A stretch of DNA of 64,000 bases from CAMPKL01 sp963817465 (lineage in GTDB: Bacteria > Acidobacteriota > Terriglobia > Bryobacterales > UBA6623): positions 1 to 64,000 of the forward strand of contig CAWFOP010000015.1 in the NCBI GenBank assembly GCA_963817465.1. Direction: 5' to 3'. Positions within the stretch are counted from its first letter, which is position 1. Every line of letters starts with the position of its first letter. Position numbers and translations under genes: made by a program. Positions 7,074 to 15,530 of the stretch are shown here, piece by piece. The notes under the pieces were generated by a model, which saw only the letters and a list, made by a program, of their open reading frames with translations, did not search any database and had not been told where the DNA came from.

Positions 7074-8937
7074 ATGGCGGAGACCGGACAGGCGGCGGAC
7101 CCGCGTCGAGAATACTCGCAGCGGGCCGAGGGCCGGCGTGAGGCGCTGGCAAGCGGACAGGGCCGCCACCGCATGCTCGGCAACCTACGCGCGCTGGTTT
7201 TCGTGGCCGGAGCCGTGCTGCTTTACGTCATCCTGGGCCCGCATGCGCTCTCGCCCTGGTGGCTGACCGCGCCCGCGTTCGCCTTCGTCGCAGTGACGCT
7301 CGGCCTGGACCGGGCGGAAAGGCGCATCGCCAAATTGACTCGCGCGGTCACGTTCTACGACCGCGGGCTGGCGCGGCTCGACGGAAGCTGGGCGGGGAGC
7401 GGCGAGACGGGCAAGAGATTCATCGACGAGAAGCATCCCTACGCCCAGGACCTGGACCTATTTGGCGAGGCGTCGCTGTTCGAGCTGCTGTCGCAAGCGC
7501 GCACCGGCATGGGAGAACAGACGCTTGCGGCTTGGCTCAAGGCGCCGGCGGCGCCGGATGTCGTGCAGGGGCGCCAGCAAGCGGTCGAGGAGCTCTCGAC
7601 CCGCTTGGAGTTGCGCGAAGACCTGGCGGTGTTGGGCGAGGATGCGCGGACGGGCGTGCATCCCGACGCGCTGATCGCCTGGGGCGAGCGCGAGGCGCTG
7701 CTGAAGCCCTCGCCGTTTCGCGCGGTCGCTTGGGTATTGTCGGCATTCGGAGCGATCGCGGCGGTCGCGCTCGTTTTCTACTTTGCTGCATGGGTGGGCG
7801 AACTCGAGCTGGCGCCGAGCACGATGACGCTCCTGCGCCTCTACTTCCTGTTCATCTTCGTTACGTTCGGGATCATTCTGACCAAGTTCAAGAAGCGCAC
7901 CGACCGCATCCTCGAAGAAGTGAACGAGCCCCTGCGGGATCTGGGACTGCTGACCGAGGTGCTAGCGCAGGCTCGAAAGCGAGCGCTTCAGCTCGCCGCG
8001 AATGGCGGCGCTGAGCGCGGAGCTGGACGTGGACGGGACGCCGCCTTCGCGCCGCATCGCCAAGCTCGACCGCCTGGTGACGCTGATCGATTCACGCCGC
8101 AACGCGATCTTCGGCGTACTCGCGCCGTTTCTTTTGTGGGATCTGCACTGCTCGTACGCGCTGGAGGATTGGCGGCGCGAGTCGGGACCGGCGTTGCGGC
8201 AGTGGCTCAACGCCGTCGGCGAGATGGAGGCTTTGTCGTCGTTCGCGGGCTTCCACTATGAGCGTCCGTCGTATGCCTTTCCGGAGCTCGCATTCCCCGA
8301 GTCAGCGGAACAGTCGCCGTACTTCGAAGGCCAAGCGCTGGCGCATCCGCTGCTGCCGGAGGACGGCGTCGTGGCCAACGATGTCACGATCACCGGCGAG
8401 CTGCAGGTGCTTGTCGTGAGCGGCTCGAACATGTCGGGCAAGAGCACGCTGTTGCGCACGATCGGGGTCAATACCGTGCTGGCCCAAGCGGGAGCTCCCG
8501 TACGAGCGAGGCGTTTGCGTCTTTCGCCCTTGACTGTGGCCGCCTCGATTCGCATCCAGGATTCGCTTCGCGAAGGGGCTTCGCGCTTCTACGCGGAGAT
8601 CAAGCGCTTGCGCCAAATCATGCAATTGGCCGACGGACCGACGCCGGTGCTGTTCCTGATCGACGAGTTTCTCCACGGCACCAACTCACACGACCGCCGC
8701 ATCGGCGCGGAGGCGATCGTGCGCGGTCTGGTCGAGCGCCGCGCGATCGGACTCATCACGACGCACGACCTGGCCCTGGCCCACATCGCCGAGGCTCTGG
8801 GCGCGGTGGGTCGGAACGTCCACTTCCAAGATCATCTGGAAGACGGGCGGATGCGCTTCGACTACAAGATGCGCCCGGGCATCGTCGAGAAGAGCAACGC
8901 CATCGAGCTGATGCGCTCAATCGGCCTTGAAGTGTGA
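7074..8937 (+). CDS. Membrane-anchored MutS-family ATPase, frameshifted near 7985
   Basis: The first frame (7074 to about 7985) has two hydrophobic segments near residues 39-76 and two more near 218-270, around a MutS connector/lever-like helical region. After a frameshift the second frame gives RIAKLDRLVTLIDSRRNAIFG, then the MutS ATPase: Walker A SGSNMSGKSTLLRTIG, Walker B VLFLIDEFLHGTNSHDR and the TTHDLALA motif. It lacks the mismatch-recognition domain I, so it is not classical MutS; homologues with membrane segments exist but their job is unknown. A GATAAT hexamer ends 8 bases before the ATG, so the message could be nearly leaderless. The frameshift may be a sequencing error. Confidence 0.85.
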
Positions 8938-8971
8938 AGGCGCGGGCTGACCTGGAAATCCCCAGAGGCGT

Positions 8972-11422
8972 TCACGCCGGCTGTAGGCCCGCATACTTGA
9001 CGACCATTTTCTTGAGGCCGTGCTGCGGGAAATGCACGGTCACCTTGGCGTCTTCGCCGTCGCCCTCTCGCCGCATTACGGTGCCGACGCCGTAGCGCTG
9101 GTGCCGCACTTTCGCGCCGTATGACAGCTTGCCGCCGGCGCCGCCGCGCGGCGGCCGCGCTTGCAGAGTCGGTTTGGACTTGAGCGGCGGGTAGGTCTGG
9201 TTAGGCTTGCGCGCGGCCGGCGCGGGCTTGGGACGCCCGCCCGATTTTTGTTGCGGCGCCGCTCCAGGCGAGAACGGAATCCCGCGCTTCTGAAAGAACT
9301 GCGCCACGGCGTCGGCTGAGTCGTACGTCTCGCCGTCGAGCTTTTTGCGGCCCGAGGCCAGCCGCGACTCGGCCATGCGCCTGACCTCGTCACGCTCGGT
9401 CAGCAGGTCGTAGTCGTCGCCGGCGATCGCGCGCTCGCGGGCCGTCGGTTGCAGCCCGAACAACTCCGAGCCGCCGACGGTGTGATCCTCGACGAGCTGC
9501 GGCGGGATCTCGCTCAAGAAGCGCGACGACGTCATCCAATCGGGAGCGCCGCCGCCGTACCTGCGGCGCGTGCGTGCGCAGGTCAGCGTCAAATGCTTCT
9601 CGGCGCGGGTCATGCCGACGTAGCAGAGTCGGCGCTCTTCTTCGAGCGCGGCGGCGTCCTCGAGTGACCGGCTGTGCGGGAACAACGACTCCTCCATGCC
9701 CATCATCGCCACCCACGGGAACTCGAGGCCCTTGGCGTTGTGCAGCGTCATCAGCAGGATCTGCGCCCGCTCGTCGATCTTGTCCGAATCCGAGACCAGC
9801 GCGGCATGGTCGAGAAAGTCCTGGAAGGTCTCCTGGCGCTGCGCGGCGTCGGCCGCGGCGTTGAGCAGCTCGTTGATGTTTTCCTGCCGTGCTTGCGCCT
9901 CGATCGACGGATCTTGTTCGAGCATGCGGCGGTAGCCGGTCTCGTCGTAGATCCACATCAGCGCCTGGTCGATCGGCTCGGTCTCGAGCTTCGAGCGGAT
10001 GCGCTCCATCAGGTGCCGAAAGCCCTTGAGCGCGGAGTGCGCACGCGTCGGGAACTTGCGCTGGTCGATCGCGAGATTGATCGCGTCCCACAGCGACACG
10101 CCTTCGCGGTAGGCGATCGCCTGCAGCGTCTCGATGGTCGTCTTGCCGATGCCGCGCGCCGGCGCGTTGATGATGCGCAGCAGTGCGACGGCGTCGGTGG
10201 GCGTCGAGCCGGCCTTGAGGTAGGCGATCAGGTCTTTGACTTCGGCGCGCTGGTAAAAGCTCACACCGCCGACGACGGTGTACTTGCGGCCGTAGCGGCG
10301 CAGCGCTTCTTCCATCTGGCGCGACTGCGCATTGGTGCGGTAGAGCACGGCGGCGTGGCTCGATGGATTTTCATTGAGGTAAGTGTTGAGCTCGTCGGCG
10401 ACGAACAGCGCTTCCGCCTCCGCGTCGTTGCCTTGGTAGAACTTGATCTTCTCGCCCTCGTCGCCGTCGCTCCAGAGCTTCTTGCCCTTGCGGTTTTCAT
10501 TGTTCGCCACAACCGCACCCGCGCTCTCGAGAATCAGTTGCGTTGAACGGTAGTTCTGCTCGAGCCGGATGACCTTGGCGTTGGGAAAGTCTTGCTCGAA
10601 GTCGAGGATGTTGCGAATCTCGGCGCCGCGCCAGGAATAGATCGACTGATCTTCGTCCCCGACGACGCAGACGTTGTCGTGGGTTGTCGCCAGCAGCCGC
10701 ATCAGGTCGTATTGCGGGCGGTTGGTGTCCTGATACTCGTCGACCATCAGGTAGCGATAGCGTCCGCCGACGCGCTCGCGGACTTCCGCGAATCGATGCA
10801 GCAAGCGCACGCCTTCGAGCAGCAGATCGTCGAAGTCGAGCGCGTTCGCGGCCTCCAATGCGCCTTGGTAGCGTTCGTAGACCACGGCGATCTTCTCGGA
10901 CTGCGTCGAGGTGGCGTCGCGGTAGAAGTCGGTCGGCGTGCGGTTCTGGTTCTTGGCTTGGGAGATGATCGACAGCGCCGCGCGCGGCTTCATGAATGTC
11001 TTCTCTTCGAAGCCCAGGTTGCGGTAGACATTCTTGACGACGGTCATCTGATCGGCGTCGTCATAGATGTTGAACCGCGGCGTGAACCCCGGCCGCACTT
11101 CCGCCAGCGGCGCGCCGTGAGTGCGCAGCAGGCGCACACAAAAGGAGTGGAACGTCGCGACCGTCGGCGTCGCGGAAGGCGCCAGGCCTTCGCCTTGCAG
11201 CGCCCGCTGAACCCGCTCGCGCATTTCGCCCGCGGCCTTGTTGGTGAACGTCACCGCCAGCACCGCCCAAGGCGGAACCTCTTTCTCCTTAATGAGATAG
11301 ACGATTCTCGAGATGATGACGCGCGTCTTTCCGCTGCCGGCGCCGGCCAGGATCAGCAGGGGTCCGTCAGTGTGGAGAACGGCTTCGCGCTGTTGCGGAT
11401 TGAGGCGGTCCAGCAAGGCCAT
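8972..11422 (-). CDS. pcrA: ATP-dependent DNA helicase PcrA/UvrD
   Basis: Superfamily 1A 3'-5' helicase of 816 residues used in repair and replication-restart. Seen in order: Q motif LNPQQREAVL, Walker A LAGAGSGKTRV, DEYQDTNRPQYD (motif II), EQNYRS (motif IV region), MTLHNAKGLEFP (motif V) and a C-terminal Tudor-like segment (GAKVRHQRYGVGTV) like the one PcrA uses to bind RNA polymerase. I prefer ATG 11422 over the TTG two codons upstream. It converges on the mutS-like gene with a 34-base gap and no clear terminator. Confidence 0.95.
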   Translation of the reverse strand: MALLDRLNPQQREAVLHTDGPLLILAGAGSGKTRVIISRIVYLIKEKEVPPWAVLAVTFTNKAAGEMRERVQRALQGEGLAPSATPTVATFHSFCVRLLRTHGAPLAEVRPGFTPRFNIYDDADQMTVVKNVYRNLGFEEKTFMKPRAALSIISQAKNQNRTPTDFYRDATSTQSEKIAVVYERYQGALEAANALDFDDLLLEGVRLLHRFAEVRERVGGRYRYLMVDEYQDTNRPQYDLMRLLATTHDNVCVVGDEDQSIYSWRGAEIRNILDFEQDFPNAKVIRLEQNYRSTQLILESAGAVVANNENRKGKKLWSDGDEGEKIKFYQGNDAEAEALFVADELNTYLNENPSSHAAVLYRTNAQSRQMEEALRRYGRKYTVVGGVSFYQRAEVKDLIAYLKAGSTPTDAVALLRIINAPARGIGKTTIETLQAIAYREGVSLWDAINLAIDQRKFPTRAHSALKGFRHLMERIRSKLETEPIDQALMWIYDETGYRRMLEQDPSIEAQARQENINELLNAAADAAQRQETFQDFLDHAALVSDSDKIDERAQILLMTLHNAKGLEFPWVAMMGMEESLFPHSRSLEDAAALEEERRLCYVGMTRAEKHLTLTCARTRRRYGGGAPDWMTSSRFLSEIPPQLVEDHTVGGSELFGLQPTARERAIAGDDYDLLTERDEVRRMAESRLASGRKKLDGETYDSADAVAQFFQKRGIPFSPGAAPQQKSGGRPKPAPAARKPNQTYPPLKSKPTLQARPPRGGAGGKLSYGAKVRHQRYGVGTVMRREGDGEDAKVTVHFPQHGLKKMVVKYAGLQPA

Positions 11423-11477
11423 CGACAATCCGTCATTTTAGCGTGCCGCCGGGACCTGGCCTGTTGCGAGAGGAACT

Positions 11478-11624
11478 CTACTTGCGCTTCTTGCGCGGTT
11501 CGTCGCGCCAGATTGAGCTGGAGTCGTCCTTGATCATCCACATCAGGGCTCGTGGGGCCGCGACGAAGAGGATCGTCGCGGCCAGGCAACCGCAAACGAC
11601 AAGAAGGATTTGGTTAAGCGTCAT
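11478..11624 (-). CDS. Small single-pass membrane protein, function unknown
   Basis: A 48-residue product from ATG 11624 with one hydrophobic helix (ILLVVCGCLAATILFVAAP), then a charged, lysine-rich end (DEPRKKRK), the pattern of a small inner-membrane protein with a positively charged cytoplasmic tail. It lies 55 bases upstream of pcrA in the same direction. The ribosome site is weak and no family is recognised, so this is a tentative call based on amphipathic layout and frame quality. Confidence 0.4.
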   Translation of the reverse strand: MTLNQILLVVCGCLAATILFVAAPRALMWMIKDDSSSIWRDEPRKKRK

Positions 11625-11721
11625 ATGACGAGGTGACTCGCACCTCTCACAGTACGGCGGCCACGCCGCGGCTGGAACTATCAAACCACCGAGTGTCCGG
11701 CCTAGGAAGTCCTAGGCGACC

Positions 11722-12090
11722 CTACTTATTCCCCTGGTAGTGAATCTCGAAGGGCTTGTTCGTAACGAACAGTACGGTGACGTCCTGCTCGGCCGCGGCG
11801 CCGTGCTCCATTTGCTGGCCTTGGGGAAACCAGACGAAGGAGCCGGGTCCGTGACGCGTCCCTTCGTGCGTGACCAGGACGCCTTCGAGAACGTACATGC
11901 CGTGGCCGCAGGGGTGTGTGTGGAGCGGGTTCATGAAGCCCGCCGGGTAGCGCACGAGGCGGATTTCCATCCCCGTCTCCGGCTCGATGAACAGATTCTT
12001 GCGATGGAGCATCTTGCGGGTCGGCTCGTTGAAACGCTCTTCCCACTCCAGTGCGTTGGAATCGACGGCGATGATGGGTTGGTTCGGCAT
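11722..12090 (-). CDS. Cupin-domain protein
   Basis: A 122-residue single-domain cupin: MNPLHTHPCGHGMYVLEG matches cupin motif 1 with its metal-binding histidines, and GPGSFVWFPQGQQMEHG matches motif 2. Such small cupins bind metal ions or act as isomerases, dioxygenases or sensors. A GGGAGG lies about 12 bases before ATG 12090. It follows the secreted hydrolase gene by 37 bases in the same direction, with a 14-bp palindrome in the gap, so it may have its own promoter or be processed from the same message. Confidence 0.75.
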   Translation of the reverse strand: MPNQPIIAVDSNALEWEERFNEPTRKMLHRKNLFIEPETGMEIRLVRYPAGFMNPLHTHPCGHGMYVLEGVLVTHEGTRHGPGSFVWFPQGQQMEHGAAAEQDVTVLFVTNKPFEIHYQGNK

Positions 12091-12107
12091 GACAGTAGGC
12101 TGCCTCC

Positions 12108-12121
12108 CATTATCGATAATG
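12108..12121. promoter_or_regulatory. 14-bp perfect palindrome before the cupin gene
   Basis: CATTATCGATAATG reads the same on both strands and lies in the 37-base gap between the hydrolase stop and the cupin start, 18 bases before the latter. It is AT-rich in a GC-rich region, which suits an operator for a dimeric repressor. No regulator is encoded beside it. Confidence 0.35.
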
Positions 12122-12127
12122 CGCGCG

Positions 12128-13909
12128 CTATTTTGCCGCTTGACTGACTCGCGCGACCCACGCGGTGATGCGGGCGAGAGCTTCGGGCGAAAAGGTCTCT
12201 TCGATCCGGGCGTATTCGTCGGGCAAGCCGGTGTCGCTGGTCTGGAACAGATGGTTGAGGCCGGGCAGCTCGACGATCGAGAAGTCCTTCGTCGGCGCGG
12301 CATCGAGGGACTGGCGCAGCGGCGGCATGTTCTCCCGCGGCGGGACTTGCAAATCTTTCTCGCCGTACAAGGCCAACACGGGGACGGCGAGCGCGCGCAG
12401 CGGGGGGAGCGGGTCGTACGTCAGAATGTCGCGGAACCAGGGCGTCGGGCGCATGAGTTTGGCGTTTTCGCGCAACGCGTCGCGCAGCTCCTTCGGCTGA
12501 CCGGCGAGGGTGGCCTCGATTTCCTCGTTGAGTAAGGCCTCCATGCGTTCGCCGGCGCGCTCGTCGTCGGGCTCCTGCTTGATGACGGCGAAGAGCTTGC
12601 GCTGCAGCTCTTCGTTGGCGTCGAGGGCCTCGTCGTCCGCGGTCATGCGTTGTTCACCGATCCTGCGCGCCTGCAGGCGGATGGTTTCCTCGCCGGACAG
12701 CGAGGGGTTGGCGAGCAGCACGACGAAGGCCACGCCCTTGGATTGGGAGGCGGCGCGGGCGGCCGTCCAGCAGCCCTCGCTGTGGCCGATCAAGCCGATC
12801 CGAGTCGCATCGATCTCGGGGCGGGCGGCGAGGAAGCGGACCCCGGCCAAGGCGTCTGAGGCGTAATCGGCGATCGTGGATTCGAACAAGTCGCCGGTCG
12901 AGTCGCCGACGCCGCGGTCATCCACGCGCAGCACAGCGACGCCGGCGCGAGTCAGCGCGTCGGCGAGCACCAGGAACGGCCGATGGCCCATGACGGTCTC
13001 GTTGCGGTCTTGCGGGCCTGAACCGGTAAGCAGCAAGGCGGCCGGAAAGGGCCCCTCGCCGGGCGGAAGAGTCAGAGTTCCGGCAAGGGTGACGTCTCCG
13101 GACGCGTAGCGGACTTCGGTCTCGCTGTACGGCAGCGGCGGCTTCGGGTCTTGGGCGCGAGCCGTATCCGGCTCGCCCGCTTGGCGATGCAGAACAAGCG
13201 GCGTTTCGGCGCCGTTTTGCGTCCACAGGCCGTTGATCGACGATCCGTCCGGGGTCAGCAGACCCTCGTAGCTCGCCGGGGGACGGGAGAGCGAGAAGCG
13301 CAACAGGCTGTCGTCCGTCTCAAACTTCGTGATCCTCAATCCGGTCGCGCCCTGATCGAGGCTGTCGACCGACCCGCTCCAAGCGCCTTTGTCGTCCTTC
13401 TTGAGGCGGACGAGCAAGCGCAGTTGCAGCGCGCCGTTGTCGATATCGCCGAGCCACACTCCGGCGAACCCTTCGCCCGGCACGCCCTCGATCGTCGGTC
13501 TCGCGGGTTGATTGGGACCGAGGTCGGCCTCGGCGACGCCTTCCTCCAGCTCGAGCCGAAACGGAAACGTGCCGGGGCCTTGCGTGAAGACGCCGCTCAG
13601 CTTCTTGCCGTCGTCGGAGAGCTGGCCGCGGAACAATGGATCGCCCGGGATGCCTTCGAGCCCAAACGAGACGGCCCGGCCCACTACCGTCACCGGATCG
13701 AGCTCGCCGTTGCGCGCGCCCTGGGCGGGGATATCGATGGTCCCCTTCCAGCCGCCGTTGTTTTGGACGAGGTCGACGACGACGACCAGAGATTGGTCCG
13801 GCAAGTCGATCGCACCGCGCCAGCGGCCGGTCGGATCGGCCGGGACATCGCTTTGAGCCAGGGAAAGACCGCCCAAGAGGGCGACCGTGATCAGCGTCCG
13901 GAACAACAT
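12128..13909 (-). CDS. Secreted alpha/beta hydrolase with duplicated N-terminal beta domain
   Basis: A 593-residue protein. A signal peptide (MLFRTLITVALLGGLSLAQS) is followed by two related beta-rich units, one around GRWRGAIDLPDQSLVVVVDL and one around GVWLGDIDNGALQLRLLV, then a C-terminal alpha/beta hydrolase with nucleophile motif GLIGHSEGC, acid in LYGEKDLQVP and catalytic His in LPGLNHLFQ. Likely a periplasmic esterase or peptidase; substrate unknown. GGGAGG lies 8 bases before ATG 13909, which fixes the start; longer upstream readings are unlikely. It is followed by the cupin gene. Confidence 0.85.
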   Translation of the reverse strand: MLFRTLITVALLGGLSLAQSDVPADPTGRWRGAIDLPDQSLVVVVDLVQNNGGWKGTIDIPAQGARNGELDPVTVVGRAVSFGLEGIPGDPLFRGQLSDDGKKLSGVFTQGPGTFPFRLELEEGVAEADLGPNQPARPTIEGVPGEGFAGVWLGDIDNGALQLRLLVRLKKDDKGAWSGSVDSLDQGATGLRITKFETDDSLLRFSLSRPPASYEGLLTPDGSSINGLWTQNGAETPLVLHRQAGEPDTARAQDPKPPLPYSETEVRYASGDVTLAGTLTLPPGEGPFPAALLLTGSGPQDRNETVMGHRPFLVLADALTRAGVAVLRVDDRGVGDSTGDLFESTIADYASDALAGVRFLAARPEIDATRIGLIGHSEGCWTAARAASQSKGVAFVVLLANPSLSGEETIRLQARRIGEQRMTADDEALDANEELQRKLFAVIKQEPDDERAGERMEALLNEEIEATLAGQPKELRDALRENAKLMRPTPWFRDILTYDPLPPLRALAVPVLALYGEKDLQVPPRENMPPLRQSLDAAPTKDFSIVELPGLNHLFQTSDTGLPDEYARIEETFSPEALARITAWVARVSQAAK

Positions 13910-13961
13910 CTGTCGAGCCTCCCGCCGAACGTCGGCAGGGCCAGCCGGCTCGGCGTCCGCC

Positions 13962-15272
13962 CTATTCGAATTTCTTCCCGCCGAGATAGACGGCGTAGAT
14001 CTTACGCGTGTTGCGGATATCGTCGAGCGGGTTTGCATTGAGCACTACGAGGTCGGCGACCTTTCCTTTGCTCAAAACGCCGTAGTCCTTCTCGATTTCG
14101 AGGGCGTGCGCGGCGTTCTTCGACCAAGCGACGATGACGTCCATCGGCTTCAGACCCGCCTCGACCATCAGCTCGGCCTCGCGATGCTCAAAATAGCCGG
14201 GAAACCGCCCCGGAGGTCCGGTGTCGGTGCCGAAGCCGATAGTGACGCCCGCGTCAAACAGGGTCTTGATGTTCGCCATCGCCATCTTGAGGTCCTGCTT
14301 GCCCTGCTCGATCGCCTCGGGGTTGGACTCGGACTGCTTCATGTCGGTCTTCAGGGCGTGCACGGTGGCAGGGGTGATGCTCTTGAGGAAGAACGGATCG
14401 TTGAGCCACTTCGGCGATTCGGCATAGGCGTATGTGGAGAGCTCGCGCATCAGCGTCGGGACATAGGTCACGTCGCCACCGATCAGCGTGCTCGCGAATT
14501 CCTGATCGACCGGCTGATCGCGCACGCTGTGGCCGATGATGTCGAGGCCGTCTTTCGCGAGCGTGCGTGCGTCTTCGAGCTCATAAATATGGGCGAACGC
14601 GATCAGGCCGCGCTTCTTCGCCTCGTCGATGATGACCTTGCAGATGTCGAGCGGCAGCTTGGGAAAGGCGCCGTGGTGGCTGTCGACCCACATTTTGGCC
14701 AGATCGGCGCCTTTGTCGGCGAGCTTGTCGACGAGCGCCTTGGCTTGGGGGCCGCTCGAGACCTCCTGGGCGACGCCTTTCACGCCCGGCGCCGCGGTCG
14801 GATAGCCGCCGATCGTGGTGAAACCCTGGAGCGCCGTGTAGACTCGCGCGCCCTGGAAGCCGTCGCGGTTGCGCTCGTCGCGGTACTCGATCATCGAGTC
14901 GAGATCGGTCCCCATGCTGGTGGTGCTCGTGACGCCGTACATCGCGTAGGTGCGCAAGTTGTCGATGACGTTCTGGCGGGTAAAGTTTTTCGCGTCTTGG
15001 ACGATGCCCTTTGTAGCGCCGACGTGGCCGTGCATGTTGATGATGCCCGGGACGACGGTCTTGCCTTTGAGGTCGAGCGTCTGCAGCCCGTTGGGAATCT
15101 TGGCGGATGAGGCCGGGCCGGCGTACTGGATGCGGCCGTTTTGGATGACGACAGCCGCGTCTTCAACCGGCGCGGCGCCGCTGCCGTCGATGAGGCGGAC
15201 GTGATTGAGAACGAGGTTCTGCGCGGGAAGTCCGAGCGCGAATACGAGGGCGAAAAAGAGGAACCGAGTCAT
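13962..15272 (-). CDS. Secreted amidohydrolase-family metal-dependent hydrolase
   Basis: A 436-residue protein with a signal peptide (MTRFLFFALVFALGLPAQ) and an amidohydrolase core: the metal-binding HxH in GIINMHGHVGA, later histidines in IAFAHIYELED and IIGHSVRD, and the active-site aspartate in IGFGTDTGPP, ending with the beta-sandwich segment GKVADLVVLNANPLDDI. This layout resembles imidazolonepropionase- or prolidase-like periplasmic hydrolases. CAGGAGC lies just before ATG 15272. It is divergent from the cytochrome operon, sharing a 258-base intergenic region. Confidence 0.85.
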   Translation of the reverse strand: MTRFLFFALVFALGLPAQNLVLNHVRLIDGSGAAPVEDAAVVIQNGRIQYAGPASSAKIPNGLQTLDLKGKTVVPGIINMHGHVGATKGIVQDAKNFTRQNVIDNLRTYAMYGVTSTTSMGTDLDSMIEYRDERNRDGFQGARVYTALQGFTTIGGYPTAAPGVKGVAQEVSSGPQAKALVDKLADKGADLAKMWVDSHHGAFPKLPLDICKVIIDEAKKRGLIAFAHIYELEDARTLAKDGLDIIGHSVRDQPVDQEFASTLIGGDVTYVPTLMRELSTYAYAESPKWLNDPFFLKSITPATVHALKTDMKQSESNPEAIEQGKQDLKMAMANIKTLFDAGVTIGFGTDTGPPGRFPGYFEHREAELMVEAGLKPMDVIVAWSKNAAHALEIEKDYGVLSKGKVADLVVLNANPLDDIRNTRKIYAVYLGGKKFE

Positions 15273-15353
15273 GGTGCTCCTGAACGCCCGGATTCTAGCA
15301 CGCAAGCTAAGGCTCACCCAAGACGGTTTTTTGGACCAAAACCTGCCTTCACA

Positions 15354-15383
15354 AAGACACTCAAGGCCAAAAAATCGGATAAT
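15354..15383 (+). promoter_or_regulatory. Possible promoter of the cytochrome operon
   Basis: AAGACA, 18 bases, then GATAAT is the best sigma-70-like pair in the 258-base region between the amidohydrolase and the first cytochrome gene. It would give a leader of about 140 bases. The match is moderate; nothing else of note is visible in this region. Confidence 0.25.
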
Positions 15384-15530
15384 GGGGGGGATTTCACGCA
15401 GATTGACGATTTCGACTGTGACTTCTGGCGCAAAACCGCGTCTTCCGCGACGCGTCCCAGGAATTTTCGATGTTCTGAGAAACACGGACGGTCCGGCAAC
15501 CATCAGGTCGTGAGGGAAGGGAGCGAGGAA

